Of a stretch of 64,000 nt of DNA, positions 17,358-26,626 are shown piece after piece. Within the stretch, counting starts at the first letter, position 1; each line of letters opens with the position of its first letter. Position numbers and translations under genes: made by a program. This stretch comes from an uncultured Bacilli bacterium (lineage in GTDB: Bacteria; Bacillota_I; Bacilli_A; RF39; UBA660): contig CAJUTK010000002.1 of the NCBI GenBank assembly GCA_910589375.1, positions 372,001 to 436,000 of the forward strand. The letters are read 5' to 3'. The notes beneath the pieces were generated by a model. The model was not told the origin of the DNA and searched no databases. It saw nothing but the letters and a program-made list of their open reading frames with translations.

Positions 17358-18674
17358 ATGAAAAAAATATTAAATATATTGTTGTTATTATGTATGTTTT
17401 CATTTTTAAATGTTACTTCCATGGAACCTGTATATGCAGCTTCTGCTAAAATTTCTGTTACGGGTAGTAGAACCGTAGTAGTAGGAAATACTGTGAGAGT
17501 AACTTTTACAGTATCCTCTTCAGCCCCTCTTGGAAGTTGGGTATTTGATGTTAAGTACGATTCTAAGAAACTTACTTATGTAAGTTCTACATTAGAGGGA
17601 AGTACTAGATCAGTTGGTGTCGCTAATAATGGAAATACGAAGACTAAAACCTATACAATGACCTTCCGTACAAAGAGTACAGGAACAGCTACTATATCTG
17701 TTCAAAATGCTGAGATTGTAGCATGGGATACAAGTACTATGAGTGTAAGTAATGGTTCTATCAATATTAATATCATTACACAAAAACAGTTAGAGGATTC
17801 TTATTCTTCCAACAATTATTTGAAGTCTCTTTCTGTAGATGGTTATCAATTATCTCCAACTTTTAATAAAAAGACGTTAGAATATTCTTTAGAATTAGAA
17901 AATGATGTTCGTTCTATCGTGGTAAATGCTGCTAAGGAAGATTCTAAAGCTACTTTAAAAGGTGGAGGTAGATATTCTTTAAATGAGGGAAGTAATGATA
18001 TTACATTAACTGTTACTGCTGAAAATGGAAATGCTAAAAATTATGTTATTCATGCTATTGTAAAAGAGTTAAATCCCATTATGGTTACACTAGATGGAAA
18101 AGAGTATTCTGTAATAAGGAAGAAAGATGGATTAGAAATTCCTTCTACTTTTGAAGAGACTGTTACAATGGTGAATGGAGAGGAAGTTCCAGCTTTTGAA
18201 TCCGCTATTACAGGGTATCGGTTAATCGCGTTAAAAGATGAAGATGGTAATATAGGTTTTTATATTATGAATGAGGATGGGACTTATACCAAATATGAAG
18301 AAATTATGTTTGGAGGAATTATTCTATATCCTAAGACTCCAGCAGAGAAGGATATTCCAAGTGGATATGAAGATAAAAAAGTATCTTTATTAGGTGATAA
18401 AGAAATAACTTTATATCAGTCTTCTAAAAATACGTATCCATTAGTATATGGAGTAAATATAGAAACTGGAAAAACAAATTGGTATAGTTATGATGCAGAA
18501 GAGGGAACTCTTCAAAAGTTTGATAATACTAGGATAGAAGAACTTAGTACAGAAAAAAATAAATTCTTATTTTTAATTGTTGTTTTAAGTGGTTCTAGTT
18601 TAATTATTATGATTTTCTTACTTATTTTATGTGGTAAGGTTAAACGTATGAAACAAAAAGAAGAATCATTATGA
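17358..18674 (+). CDS. membrane-anchored cohesin protein with cadherin-like domain
   Basis: 438 aa. Signal peptide at about 1-28. A cohesin-type beta-sandwich is at about 30-150: VVVGNTVRVTFTV, then LGSWVFDVKYDSKKLTYV, then a GTATISVQNAEI segment, the classic cohesin pattern. A cadherin-like domain is at about 155-240 (YLKSLSVDGYQLSPTF, ENGNAKNYVIHA). An uncharacterised region of about 160 residues comes next, then a C-terminal membrane helix at about 408-430 and a basic cytoplasmic tail. There is no LPXTG motif, so anchoring is by membrane. ATG follows AGGAGG. Its neighbour upstream ends in a dockerin and shares the cadherin-like module. It is best read as a one-site scaffold holding dockerin enzymes on the outer membrane face. 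Confidence 0.85.
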   Translation: MKKILNILLLLCMFSFLNVTSMEPVYAASAKISVTGSRTVVVGNTVRVTFTVSSSAPLGSWVFDVKYDSKKLTYVSSTLEGSTRSVGVANNGNTKTKTYTMTFRTKSTGTATISVQNAEIVAWDTSTMSVSNGSININIITQKQLEDSYSSNNYLKSLSVDGYQLSPTFNKKTLEYSLELENDVRSIVVNAAKEDSKATLKGGGRYSLNEGSNDITLTVTAENGNAKNYVIHAIVKELNPIMVTLDGKEYSVIRKKDGLEIPSTFEETVTMVNGEEVPAFESAITGYRLIALKDEDGNIGFYIMNEDGTYTKYEEIMFGGIILYPKTPAEKDIPSGYEDKKVSLLGDKEITLYQSSKNTYPLVYGVNIETGKTNWYSYDAEEGTLQKFDNTRIEELSTEKNKFLFLIVVLSGSSLIIMIFLLILCGKVKRMKQKEESL

Positions 18675-18686
18675 TTCTTCTTTTTC
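18656..18686. terminator. bidirectional terminator between convergent genes
   Basis: Near-perfect palindrome AAGAAGAATCAT / ATGATTCTTCTT flanked by A and T runs. The stops of both convergent genes lie inside it and the coding ends overlap by six bases. Confidence 0.9.
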
Positions 18687-19742
18687 TGTACATTCAAAAT
18701 CTTTTAATTCAGTTTCTTTATAGATATCGTAATATAGATGATCATCTTTTACATAAGCAAAGTCACTACTTTCTCGGTAATATTCTAAATATTCCCTAAT
18801 AATATTTTTATATTGATTACTATCTATTTTTTGAAAATCAAATGTTAGTATTAATTGATTTTCTTTTGCTTCAATTTGTATGTTATTTTGTTTTTGGAAA
18901 ATATTTGTGATTTCTTTCTGCTCTTCCTCATTATCAAATGTTTGCGTTTTTTCTATCTTAGTAATAATATTATCTTTGGAATTTATTTTCATTTCTATTT
19001 TAGATGATGTGCAAGTAAGGCTTTTCTTTTTTATTTCAGTTGTAGGCTCTTCTTCCTTTTTCTTTTCCTTTACAGAGTTCCAATCATATAGTAAAAATAT
19101 ATTTATTCCTATAAAAGCTAAAATAAGTAGTAAATTTAGAATAGAAAAACGTTTCATCCATTTCTTTTTACAGACAATCGAAATACCAAATAAGAATGTA
19201 AGACCTAAAAGAAAGCCACTATCTATTAAAAGTAATAGATTTTCATCGTATCCAGAACTGATTACCAAATAGATAAAGTATCCAAAACATAGAATAATGA
19301 GAAGCCCAATCCAAGTGATGGGGTTGAAAGAAGTTTTTTTAGTTTCTTCTTCAAACATATTTTCTTTGATATTATCTCCTAAAGCTACTGCTATTTCAGA
19401 AGTCATGTTTAGAAAGTGTTGGGTTTTACCAAGTTCACCAACCTGTAATTCTTCTTCCTCTAACGATTTAATACTTTGTGTATTTTCTATTTGATTATTC
19501 TCAATCGGTTTGAATGGTTTTTTATCTTTTAAAATTTCTCTTACTTCATTTTCTTCTTGCTTTAATTTATATTTTTCTTGTCTAGAAGTAGAATTAGTTT
19601 CTTCTTTTTCAAGATTTTTCTCTTTTTCTAATACTATTTTTTCTTTTTCTTCTTTTTGCGCTCTTTCCCAAGCTTTTCTTTCACTCCTAGACATTAAATC
19701 TAAAAAGTCTGAGGTTTTTTCAAATTTATCATTGTTCTTCAT
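18669..19742 (-). CDS. membrane protein with N-terminal coiled-coil, function unknown
   Basis: 357 aa from the ATG at 19742 (MKNNDKFEKTSDFLDL), preceded by AGGTGGG. The first ~120 residues are highly charged (Lys/Glu-rich, coiled-coil-like: SRSERKAWERAQKEEKEK). Three membrane segments follow at about 150-172, 178-200 and 205-225. The C-terminal domain of about 120 residues, probably outside, is rich in acidic and Gln residues and has TCTSSKIEMKI. The layout resembles small Firmicute membrane proteins of the DUF type, but I do not recognise it. It converges on the cohesin gene and is read against it. Confidence 0.75.
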   Translation of the reverse strand: MKNNDKFEKTSDFLDLMSRSERKAWERAQKEEKEKIVLEKEKNLEKEETNSTSRQEKYKLKQEENEVREILKDKKPFKPIENNQIENTQSIKSLEEEELQVGELGKTQHFLNMTSEIAVALGDNIKENMFEEETKKTSFNPITWIGLLIILCFGYFIYLVISSGYDENLLLLIDSGFLLGLTFLFGISIVCKKKWMKRFSILNLLLILAFIGINIFLLYDWNSVKEKKKEEEPTTEIKKKSLTCTSSKIEMKINSKDNIITKIEKTQTFDNEEEQKEITNIFQKQNNIQIEAKENQLILTFDFQKIDSNQYKNIIREYLEYYRESSDFAYVKDDHLYYDIYKETELKDFECTEKEES

Positions 19743-19751
19743 ATTTCCCAC

Positions 19752-19781
19752 CTACTATTATTATACAAAAAATAATAGTAG
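19752..19781. promoter_or_regulatory. inverted repeat over the promoter of the minus-strand membrane gene
   Basis: CTACTATTATT (19752-19762) and AATAATAGTAG (19771-19781) form a perfect 11-bp inverted repeat with an 8-base spacer. On the minus strand a TATAAT (19760-19765) lies inside it, 18 bases before the start, so the repeat could be an operator. Confidence 0.5.
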
Positions 19782-19855
19782 AAATAAAGTTGAAATTTTT
19801 AAAAGTTTAAAACTGGACATATGTTGACAGAAATATAGTAAAATAAGGAAAGTTG

Positions 19856-19864
19856 TGCTATAAT
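19856..19864 (+). promoter_or_regulatory. extended -10 promoter of the tagO gene
   Basis: TGCTATAAT: TG one base ahead of a perfect TATAAT at 19859-19864. The -35 (TAGTAA) is weak, as expected for extended -10 promoters. Confidence 0.6.
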
Positions 19865-19883
19865 GTGAAATAGGTGATTTTTT

Positions 19884-20978
19884 ATGAACCAAGAACTTAT
19901 GATAAAAATATTTGCTTTAATTATGATTCCATGTTTAGTAGTAGCTGCTATTATGCCCTTTATTAAAGGAATAGCTAATCATGTGGGAGCTATGGATATA
20001 CCAAATGCTAGAAAGGTTCATGCAGTTCCAATTCCAAGATTAGGCGGACTAGCTATTTATATTGGATTTTTATTAGGATATATGATATTTGGGGAACCTA
20101 CTTCTCTTATGAATTCTATTTTAATTGGTAGTTTTATTATTGTATTGACAGGTGTTGTAGATGATATTAAGCCACTAAAGGCAAGTCATAAGTTTTTAGG
20201 TCAACTTTTTGCTACTTTGGTAGTTGTGTTTTATGGAGGCATTTTACTAAAAGAATTGAGTGCTTTTGGACTCTATGTTAACTTTGGAGTATTTGCTTAT
20301 CCTGTTACCATTTTCTTTATTTTAGGATGTATTAATTGTATTAATTTAATTGACGGATTAGATGGATTAGCTGGAGGAATATCTGCCATATTCTTCTTAA
20401 CAATCGGAATTATTGCTACTTGTAAAGGACAATTTGAATTAGCGTTTATTTTGTCATTCATTATGTTTGGTAGCTGTTTAGGATTTTTGTTTTATAATTT
20501 TAATCCAGCTTCTATTTTTATGGGGGATTCTGGATCTATGTTTTTGGGTTTTATCATTGCAGTAATAGCTTTATTAAAGTATAAAAATGTGATGATGACT
20601 TCTATTATCGTTCCTTTACTTTTATTGACGATTCCTATTTCTGATACTATATTTGCAATTATTAGAAGAAAACTAAAAGGGGAAAGTATTTCAAACCCAG
20701 ACAAGATGCATATTCATCATCAGTTGTTAAAAAGAAATCTTAGTCAAAAGACAACAGTCTTAATTATTTATTTAGCTACTAGTTTATTTGCAGCAGCTTC
20801 TATTGTCTATGTATTAAAGGATGCAAAGCTAGGTTATATTCTTTATGGTATCTTATTATTTTGTGTCTTAATATTTGCCTTTAAGACAGATGTTATTTAT
20901 TCTCATCATAGCGAAGAGCAAGAAGAAATATCTTGCACACCTAAAAAGAAAAATTCTGTTTCAAAAAAGAAAAAATAA
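19884..20978 (+). CDS. tagO: undecaprenyl-phosphate GlcNAc-1-phosphate transferase (TagO/WecA family)
   Basis: 364 aa, about ten membrane segments. The family motifs are all present: DIPNARKVH and PIPRLGG, GVVDDI, NLIDGLDGLAGG, FMGDSGSMFLGF and HIHHQLL. It loads the first sugar phosphate on undecaprenyl phosphate and so starts wall teichoic acid or similar polymers. A Lys-rich tail ends the protein. It begins the large polymer region, whose later genes include TagF-type polymerases and a TagGH-type exporter, which supports the teichoic acid reading. The Ser/Gly details do not allow MraY as an alternative. Confidence 0.92.
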   Translation: MNQELMIKIFALIMIPCLVVAAIMPFIKGIANHVGAMDIPNARKVHAVPIPRLGGLAIYIGFLLGYMIFGEPTSLMNSILIGSFIIVLTGVVDDIKPLKASHKFLGQLFATLVVVFYGGILLKELSAFGLYVNFGVFAYPVTIFFILGCINCINLIDGLDGLAGGISAIFFLTIGIIATCKGQFELAFILSFIMFGSCLGFLFYNFNPASIFMGDSGSMFLGFIIAVIALLKYKNVMMTSIIVPLLLLTIPISDTIFAIIRRKLKGESISNPDKMHIHHQLLKRNLSQKTTVLIIYLATSLFAAASIVYVLKDAKLGYILYGILLFCVLIFAFKTDVIYSHHSEEQEEISCTPKKKNSVSKKKK

Positions 20979-21000
20979 ATTTATAAATGGGGAGTTTTAT

Positions 21001-22932
21001 ATGTTTGTTCGAATAAAAGAAATATTAAAGAAATATCAGGAGATGATTCGCTATCTCATTATTGGAGTACTTACAACGGTTGTATCATTAGTCGTAAAAT
21101 ATGCTTTATTATTTACAGTATTGGATGCAAAAGAACCAATAGAATTGCAGATATCTATTGTAGTTTCTTGGTTTATTGCCGTTATTTTTGCCTATGTAAC
21201 AAATCGAACTTTTGTTTTTAAAAGTGAAAATAAAAAGATTATAAAAGAAATTCTGTTATTTTTCTCTTCTAGAATTGTTACTTTACTAATGGAATCTGTT
21301 ATTCTTTGGTTCTTTATTACCTACTTAAAATTGAATACAAATTTTTATGTTATTGTTTGGACACTGTTAGCGCAAGTAATTGTTATTGTAGGAAATTATA
21401 TATTAAGTAAGTTCTTAGTGTTTACTAACAAAAGTATTACGCTTTCTAATAAAGAAAGATGGTTTTATATTTTCTTTTTTATATTAGTTTTAATATTATG
21501 TTATTTTTTTCCTTATACCCATGATGATTGGGATTGGGGGAGTATTACAGGTTTAGAGAGATTACAAAATGGCTTTTCTAATTTTAATGGTAGATGGGTT
21601 GGGAATACATTAGGAATGCTACTAACTAGAGTAAGAATTTTAAGAGCCTTTGCCATTTCTTTTACATTATTAGGTTGTATTATTTTAGTAAAAAAAATAA
21701 TTAATAAAGAAAATAATCAATTACCATACTTTATTATTTTACTTATTCTTTTGATGCCTATTAGAATGTTTGCTCAGAGTTTTGCTTGGACAGTTGGTTT
21801 TGCTAATTATGTACCAGTTGTATTGATAGCTTTATTTATAATTTATAAAAATAAAAGTATATTTCAAGAAAAAAGAGAAGGTATATCTAATAAATGGATT
21901 GTACCATTTTTACTACTAGGATTTATTGGAACATTATTTATGGAACATTTAACCATATATTTGGTAGTCCTTGGCCTTTTTCTAATCGTTTTAGATTTCT
22001 TTAAAAATAAAAAAGTAGTATTAGCAAATATTTTCTATTTTATAGGTACTATTGCCGGTAGTGCTTTGATGTTTTCCAATACAGGATATAGGACACTGTT
22101 TGGGGAAGGTGATGGCTATCGTTCCATCGAAAATGGCAATATTTTTTTAAGAGCATTTAAAACTTATTTTGAATCTTTTAAAGACTTTCTTGTACATAAT
22201 AATTTTGCACTTAATCTAGTAATCATTTTTTTACTATTTGTTCTTGTTTATCAATACTATAAGAAAAATGCTAAAAAAATAGTAGGGAATGATAAAAGGA
22301 TATTAAACGTTTCCATTATGATTTTAGGGATTTATCTAAGCTACATTATCTATTTGCACATGATAGGGAATATCAATATTTTTATTAGTCAAGATATTAG
22401 AAATATAATAGAGGGAGTATTGATTCTCTTCTATACTTTAGCGATTATTCTTATCATAATTATTACGATAAAAGAGAAGACAAAAAAATTTAGAATGTTA
22501 TTTGAAATAGGAAGTATTGCAGTAATTGCTTTACCGCTTTTGATAGTAACACCAATAGGACCTAGATGTTTTTTTCCAACGTATTTCTTATTTGTAGTAC
22601 TTGCTTGTGAGCTTTTTGATGTAGTAACGATTAATTGGAAAGGAAGCTTATTACCTTTTATGAGAGTAGCAAGTTTTACTATTATGATGCTACTCCTTAC
22701 GGTTTATGGATATTCTTTTTTAGTAGAACAAAAAAGAGTTTCTTACATTGAAAAACATAAAGGAGAAGAAATACTAGTATTGCCTAAAATACCAAATGAA
22801 AAATATATGCAACACCCTGATCCTAGAAGTGACTGGTTTAGAAAACAGTTTAGGCAGTTTTACAACATAAAGGAAGATGTAACGTTAGAATTTATAGATT
22901 ATAGGAAGTGGAGAGATAAAAATGAAAAATAA
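21001..22932 (+). CDS. GtrA-like domain fused to a large polytopic membrane domain
   Basis: 643 aa from the ATG at 21001, which follows GGGGAG; an earlier in-frame start at 20875 would run through tagO. Residues about 12-145 form a GtrA-like four-helix unit (YLIIGVLTTVVSLVVKY, NRTFVFKS), associated with flipping polyprenyl-phosphate sugars. From about 155 to 600 there are about ten further membrane helices with an acidic loop (PYTHDDWDWGS) early on, as in GT-C/DUF6056-type proteins, and a soluble tail. The fusion suggests linked flipping and use of a lipid-linked sugar, but this is inference. Its stop overlaps the SGNH gene by 11 bases. Confidence 0.8.
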   Translation: MFVRIKEILKKYQEMIRYLIIGVLTTVVSLVVKYALLFTVLDAKEPIELQISIVVSWFIAVIFAYVTNRTFVFKSENKKIIKEILLFFSSRIVTLLMESVILWFFITYLKLNTNFYVIVWTLLAQVIVIVGNYILSKFLVFTNKSITLSNKERWFYIFFFILVLILCYFFPYTHDDWDWGSITGLERLQNGFSNFNGRWVGNTLGMLLTRVRILRAFAISFTLLGCIILVKKIINKENNQLPYFIILLILLMPIRMFAQSFAWTVGFANYVPVVLIALFIIYKNKSIFQEKREGISNKWIVPFLLLGFIGTLFMEHLTIYLVVLGLFLIVLDFFKNKKVVLANIFYFIGTIAGSALMFSNTGYRTLFGEGDGYRSIENGNIFLRAFKTYFESFKDFLVHNNFALNLVIIFLLFVLVYQYYKKNAKKIVGNDKRILNVSIMILGIYLSYIIYLHMIGNINIFISQDIRNIIEGVLILFYTLAIILIIIITIKEKTKKFRMLFEIGSIAVIALPLLIVTPIGPRCFFPTYFLFVVLACELFDVVTINWKGSLLPFMRVASFTIMMLLLTVYGYSFLVEQKRVSYIEKHKGEEILVLPKIPNEKYMQHPDPRSDWFRKQFRQFYNIKEDVTLEFIDYRKWRDKNEK

Positions 22933-23755
22933 AGAGATTTTTTGGGGGACTTTTCTCCTTATATTTACATTTGTGCTATTCTTTTTAGCAAATAATCATG
23001 ATAAAAAACAAGTACAAGCGAAAGAACCAGAAGATAGTATTCCTGTTATAGCCGATTCTTCTTATCAGTATTATGATACAGAAAGAATAATCATTATTGG
23101 GGATTCTAGAATGTATGCTGCTAGTAAAGTTGTAAAAGATGATGGTATTATTTTCATTGCTAAAAATGGAGCTACTTGCAATTATTTATGGGAAACAGCA
23201 GAAAAGAAAGTAGATGAAATATTAGAGGAAAACCCAGATGAACATTTCACTATTTTCATTAATTTAGGTGTAAATGATGTGATTAGAATTGCTCGTGGCA
23301 TTGAAGATGATGGAAAAAAGATTTGTAATGCTTCACAGTATTCTGAATACTATATAAAGTTAAAGGAAAAGTGGAACGATCATAATTTATTTTTTGAGTC
23401 TGTAAATCCATTTGATGAAGAATTCGCTAAAAAGAGAAATAAAAATTATTCTAGTAATGAAACGATTAATCAGTTTAATTTAGACCTTCTATCCAAAATA
23501 GAAGAAAAGGGAATTTATTATTGTGATACTTATCAAACTTTAATGGAGGATGGATTTGATACAAAAGATAGCTTACACTTTACAGATAGTACATCTAAAA
23601 AAATTATAAAGGATGTAAGAAAGTGTGATTTATATAGAAAAGATCAAAAAAGTTCTTATATCAGTCCTATTATTAGTCAACTTCGTGCTATTCATGTAGA
23701 CACAATATTAAAACGATTTGGGGGAAAATTACAGGTTTTTAATTATTATATTTAA
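22922..23755 (+). CDS. membrane-anchored SGNH/GDSL hydrolase
   Basis: 277 aa. One N-terminal membrane segment (about 8-24) or signal anchor, then an SGNH-type domain: IIGDSRMYAAS (Ser nucleophile of block I), GATCNYLW (block II Gly), NLGVNDV (block III Asn) and DSLHFT (Asp/His of block V). Such enzymes remove or transfer O-acetyl groups on surface polymers. The two acyltransferase-3 genes at 31199 and 32298 could supply the acyl group. It is translationally overlapped with the GtrA fusion. Confidence 0.85.
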   Translation: MKNKEIFWGTFLLIFTFVLFFLANNHDKKQVQAKEPEDSIPVIADSSYQYYDTERIIIIGDSRMYAASKVVKDDGIIFIAKNGATCNYLWETAEKKVDEILEENPDEHFTIFINLGVNDVIRIARGIEDDGKKICNASQYSEYYIKLKEKWNDHNLFFESVNPFDEEFAKKRNKNYSSNETINQFNLDLLSKIEEKGIYYCDTYQTLMEDGFDTKDSLHFTDSTSKKIIKDVRKCDLYRKDQKSSYISPIISQLRAIHVDTILKRFGGKLQVFNYYI

Positions 23756-23787
23756 ATAACAGAAGAAGTAAGGAGATGTATATAAAA

Positions 23788-26454
23788 ATGAAGTATTCTA
23801 TTATAATGCTAGTAAATAACGTCACTAATTTAGAGGAGAGTATTCATAGTATTTTAACACAAAAATATGATTTAAATCTTTTAGAATTATATTTAATAGA
23901 TATTACAGAAAATGGGTTAGAAAAAAAAGATATATCAAAAATACAAGAGAAAATAATAACAGAACATGTAAGAACAGGAACTGACAAGTTAGTAAGCACT
24001 TATAATAAAATATTAAATAGGGTAAAAGGAGACATTATTTCTTTTATAACTTCAAGTAATTATTATGAGAGTAATAAAACTTTTTCTAAAGTAGATAAGT
24101 ATATCAAAGAGTGTCCTTTGGTTTCTATCAAATCAAAGTATTTTGATAATGATAAAAACACTTTAGTAGATTACAAGATAAACCCACTAGAGACAGCTCT
24201 TATAAATTTAGAAGAAACTCCATTTTTATTATCTTTAAACTTTAACTCTTATTTTTTATCGAAGGAATTATTAAAAGAATCTACCTTTATAGGTGATAAT
24301 TTAGAAAATGCTGAAATGGCATTTTTAATGGAAATTCTTAGAAAACATCCTAAATATTTCTTTGTAAATTCAGCCTCTTTAGTTAGTTATAGTCCATTTG
24401 AGACAAATTCTTCTAAGTATTCTCAACAGTATAATAAGTCTTGGTACACAGAATCTATAAAATATTTTATAGATTATGCAGAGAAATTGGACGATATTCC
24501 TTCTTTTCTTCAGGAAATTTTCCTATATGTTATTTATATAAGAATTAATTGTAATATATATGATCGTAATAAAGATGTTCTTTCTAAAGAAGAGGTAGAA
24601 GATTTTTTTGAAGTGGTTACAAAATTAACTCAATATATTGATAACCAAGTTATAATAGGGCATTCCCATCATGAAAACTTGTTTTTTAGATTGCCTAGAT
24701 GGATAAGATACTATATCCTAAATAAAAAGTTAGGGAAAAAGGAACAGGTTGATGTAGAGAATCATAAAATTATTATGAAATATACGGACAATCAATTTAT
24801 TAGCAATGATGATATTTTAAATGAAAATGTTAAAGTATTTGCAATTAATTACGCTAATAATATTTTATCATTTGATTGTAGTACATCATTAAAAGATGCG
24901 TTAGAGGAAACAGAATTTAAGATTTGCGCAAGATATAATAATCAAAAAATAGAAACTACAAAAACTTATTTTTATCCCTTACTTAAGGCATTTGGTGTTA
25001 CATTGGCAGAAAAATATTGTTTTCACTTTGATGTAGATATTTCCGATAGAAATGGTAATATTGAAGTTTATGCTGTTATTAATGGAAAAGAATTTCCATT
25101 AGATTTTAGTTATGCAAAAGTGCAAGCTAGATTAAATGACTCTAATAGATCATTTTGGCACTATAAAGATTTTGTTTTATATAATAGAGTAAATAAAATT
25201 CTTGTAAGAAAAGCAAAAGTCTTATCATTGCTAAAAAGTGAGATATTATTTGATATTTCAAAATTTATGAATGTTAAGAATAAGGCTAGAGCTTTAAAAT
25301 TAATAGGGATGAGAATGTGTTATTATATAACAAAACCATTTTATAAAAATAAGCATATATGGTTAGCATGGGATAAACTTTATAAAGCAGGAGATAATGG
25401 AGAATATATTTATCAGTATTGTTTAAAGCAACATCGTAATATTTATTATTTCATAAAAAAAGATGCTCCCGATTATAATCGATTAAAGAGTCAAAATAAG
25501 AAAAGATGCGTTGTTTTCAACTCACTAAAAGCAAAAATGTTAAGCTTACATTCAGAAGTAATCTTAGATACTCATGCAAACGTTATTTCTTATTGTGGAT
25601 TTGATGGTATGGCTAGGCATTTTGTGAGTGGATTGTTTAATCCTGAGATTATTTGTATTCAGCATGGTTTAACAATTCAAGACATTGCCCAATATCAAAA
25701 TAGATTATTTGATAATATTAAGTATTATTGTTGTGCTTCTCAAGTAGAAATTGATAATATCACAAAGCCTATTTATGATTATCGTGAGGATCAACTTTGT
25801 TTAACTGGATTAGCAAGATATGATGGTTTAGTATCCAAAGAAGAAAAACTAATTTTAATTACTCCAACATGGCGTAGAAATGTAGTAAATTCTAATATCG
25901 CTTATGTTAAGAAAAATCATAATGACAATTTTAAACATAGTGACTATTTTACGATTTATAATAGTTTAATTAATAATAAAGAGTTAATTGCATGTGCTAA
26001 AAAATATGGTTATAAGATACTTTATCTATTGCATCCAGCTATGAGTGGACAGTTAGAAGATTTCGATAGAAATGATTTTGTCGATATTGTAGCTGCTACT
26101 GGTAATGTTAATTATGAGGATATTTTAACACGATCAGCATTAATGGTTACTGATTATTCTGGAGTACAGTTTGATTTTGCTTATCAAAGAAAGGCACTAG
26201 TTTATTATCATCCTGATTCTTTACCACCACACTATGATACAGGTGCTCTTAATTATGAGACAATGGGATTTGGCCCTATTTGCAAGAATGAAAAACAAAT
26301 AGTGGAAGAATTATGCAAGAATATGAAAAACGGTTGCAAAATTGATCCAGTATATAAGAAGAGAGCAGACGATTTCTTTGCATATGATGATTATAACAAT
26401 TGTGAGAGAATTGTAGAAGCAGTAGATCAGTATATAGAAAAAAATAGAATATAA
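23788..26454 (+). CDS. two-domain teichoic acid polymerase: GT2-like N-terminus and CDP-glycerol glycerophosphotransferase C-terminus (TagF-like)
   Basis: 888 aa from the ATG at 23788 (MKYSIIMLVNNVTNLEE); the ATG at 23776 is one base from the AAGGAG site and so too close. Residues 1-200 look like a GT-A/GT2 fold but lack a clear DxD, so this half may be inactive or divergent. The last ~380 residues carry the CDP-glycerol transferase motifs: ICIQHGLTIQD, LCLTGLARYD, LITPTWRRN, LHPAM, VTDYSGVQFDF. It most likely extends a glycerol-phosphate or ribitol-phosphate polymer at the inner membrane face. A terminator follows, separating it from the next unit. Confidence 0.85.
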   Translation: MKYSIIMLVNNVTNLEESIHSILTQKYDLNLLELYLIDITENGLEKKDISKIQEKIITEHVRTGTDKLVSTYNKILNRVKGDIISFITSSNYYESNKTFSKVDKYIKECPLVSIKSKYFDNDKNTLVDYKINPLETALINLEETPFLLSLNFNSYFLSKELLKESTFIGDNLENAEMAFLMEILRKHPKYFFVNSASLVSYSPFETNSSKYSQQYNKSWYTESIKYFIDYAEKLDDIPSFLQEIFLYVIYIRINCNIYDRNKDVLSKEEVEDFFEVVTKLTQYIDNQVIIGHSHHENLFFRLPRWIRYYILNKKLGKKEQVDVENHKIIMKYTDNQFISNDDILNENVKVFAINYANNILSFDCSTSLKDALEETEFKICARYNNQKIETTKTYFYPLLKAFGVTLAEKYCFHFDVDISDRNGNIEVYAVINGKEFPLDFSYAKVQARLNDSNRSFWHYKDFVLYNRVNKILVRKAKVLSLLKSEILFDISKFMNVKNKARALKLIGMRMCYYITKPFYKNKHIWLAWDKLYKAGDNGEYIYQYCLKQHRNIYYFIKKDAPDYNRLKSQNKKRCVVFNSLKAKMLSLHSEVILDTHANVISYCGFDGMARHFVSGLFNPEIICIQHGLTIQDIAQYQNRLFDNIKYYCCASQVEIDNITKPIYDYREDQLCLTGLARYDGLVSKEEKLILITPTWRRNVVNSNIAYVKKNHNDNFKHSDYFTIYNSLINNKELIACAKKYGYKILYLLHPAMSGQLEDFDRNDFVDIVAATGNVNYEDILTRSALMVTDYSGVQFDFAYQRKALVYYHPDSLPPHYDTGALNYETMGFGPICKNEKQIVEELCKNMKNGCKIDPVYKKRADDFFAYDDYNNCERIVEAVDQYIEKNRI

Positions 26455-26477
26455 AAAGGCTCATGTAGCCTTTTTTT
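26453..26477 (+). terminator. intrinsic terminator
   Basis: AAAAAGGCT / AGCCTTTTT hairpin with a CATGT loop and T7 tail, right after the stop of the TagF-like gene. Confidence 0.92.
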
Positions 26478-26626
26478 GATGAAATAAATCTTTAGTTATA
26501 TAAGGTTTTCTTTAAAAATAAGCCTAAACCCTTTCTTTAAGCTTTTATTTATGATATGATTGATATAGGAAAAATAAACAGCAGATATAATTGCTACAAT
26601 GCAAAGGAAATACAGTGGGTGAAAGA

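Noticed and set aside
17358..18674. Sortase (LPXTG) anchoring of the cohesin protein
   Set aside because: No LPXTG-like motif before the C-terminal helix; the tail is that of a simple membrane anchor.
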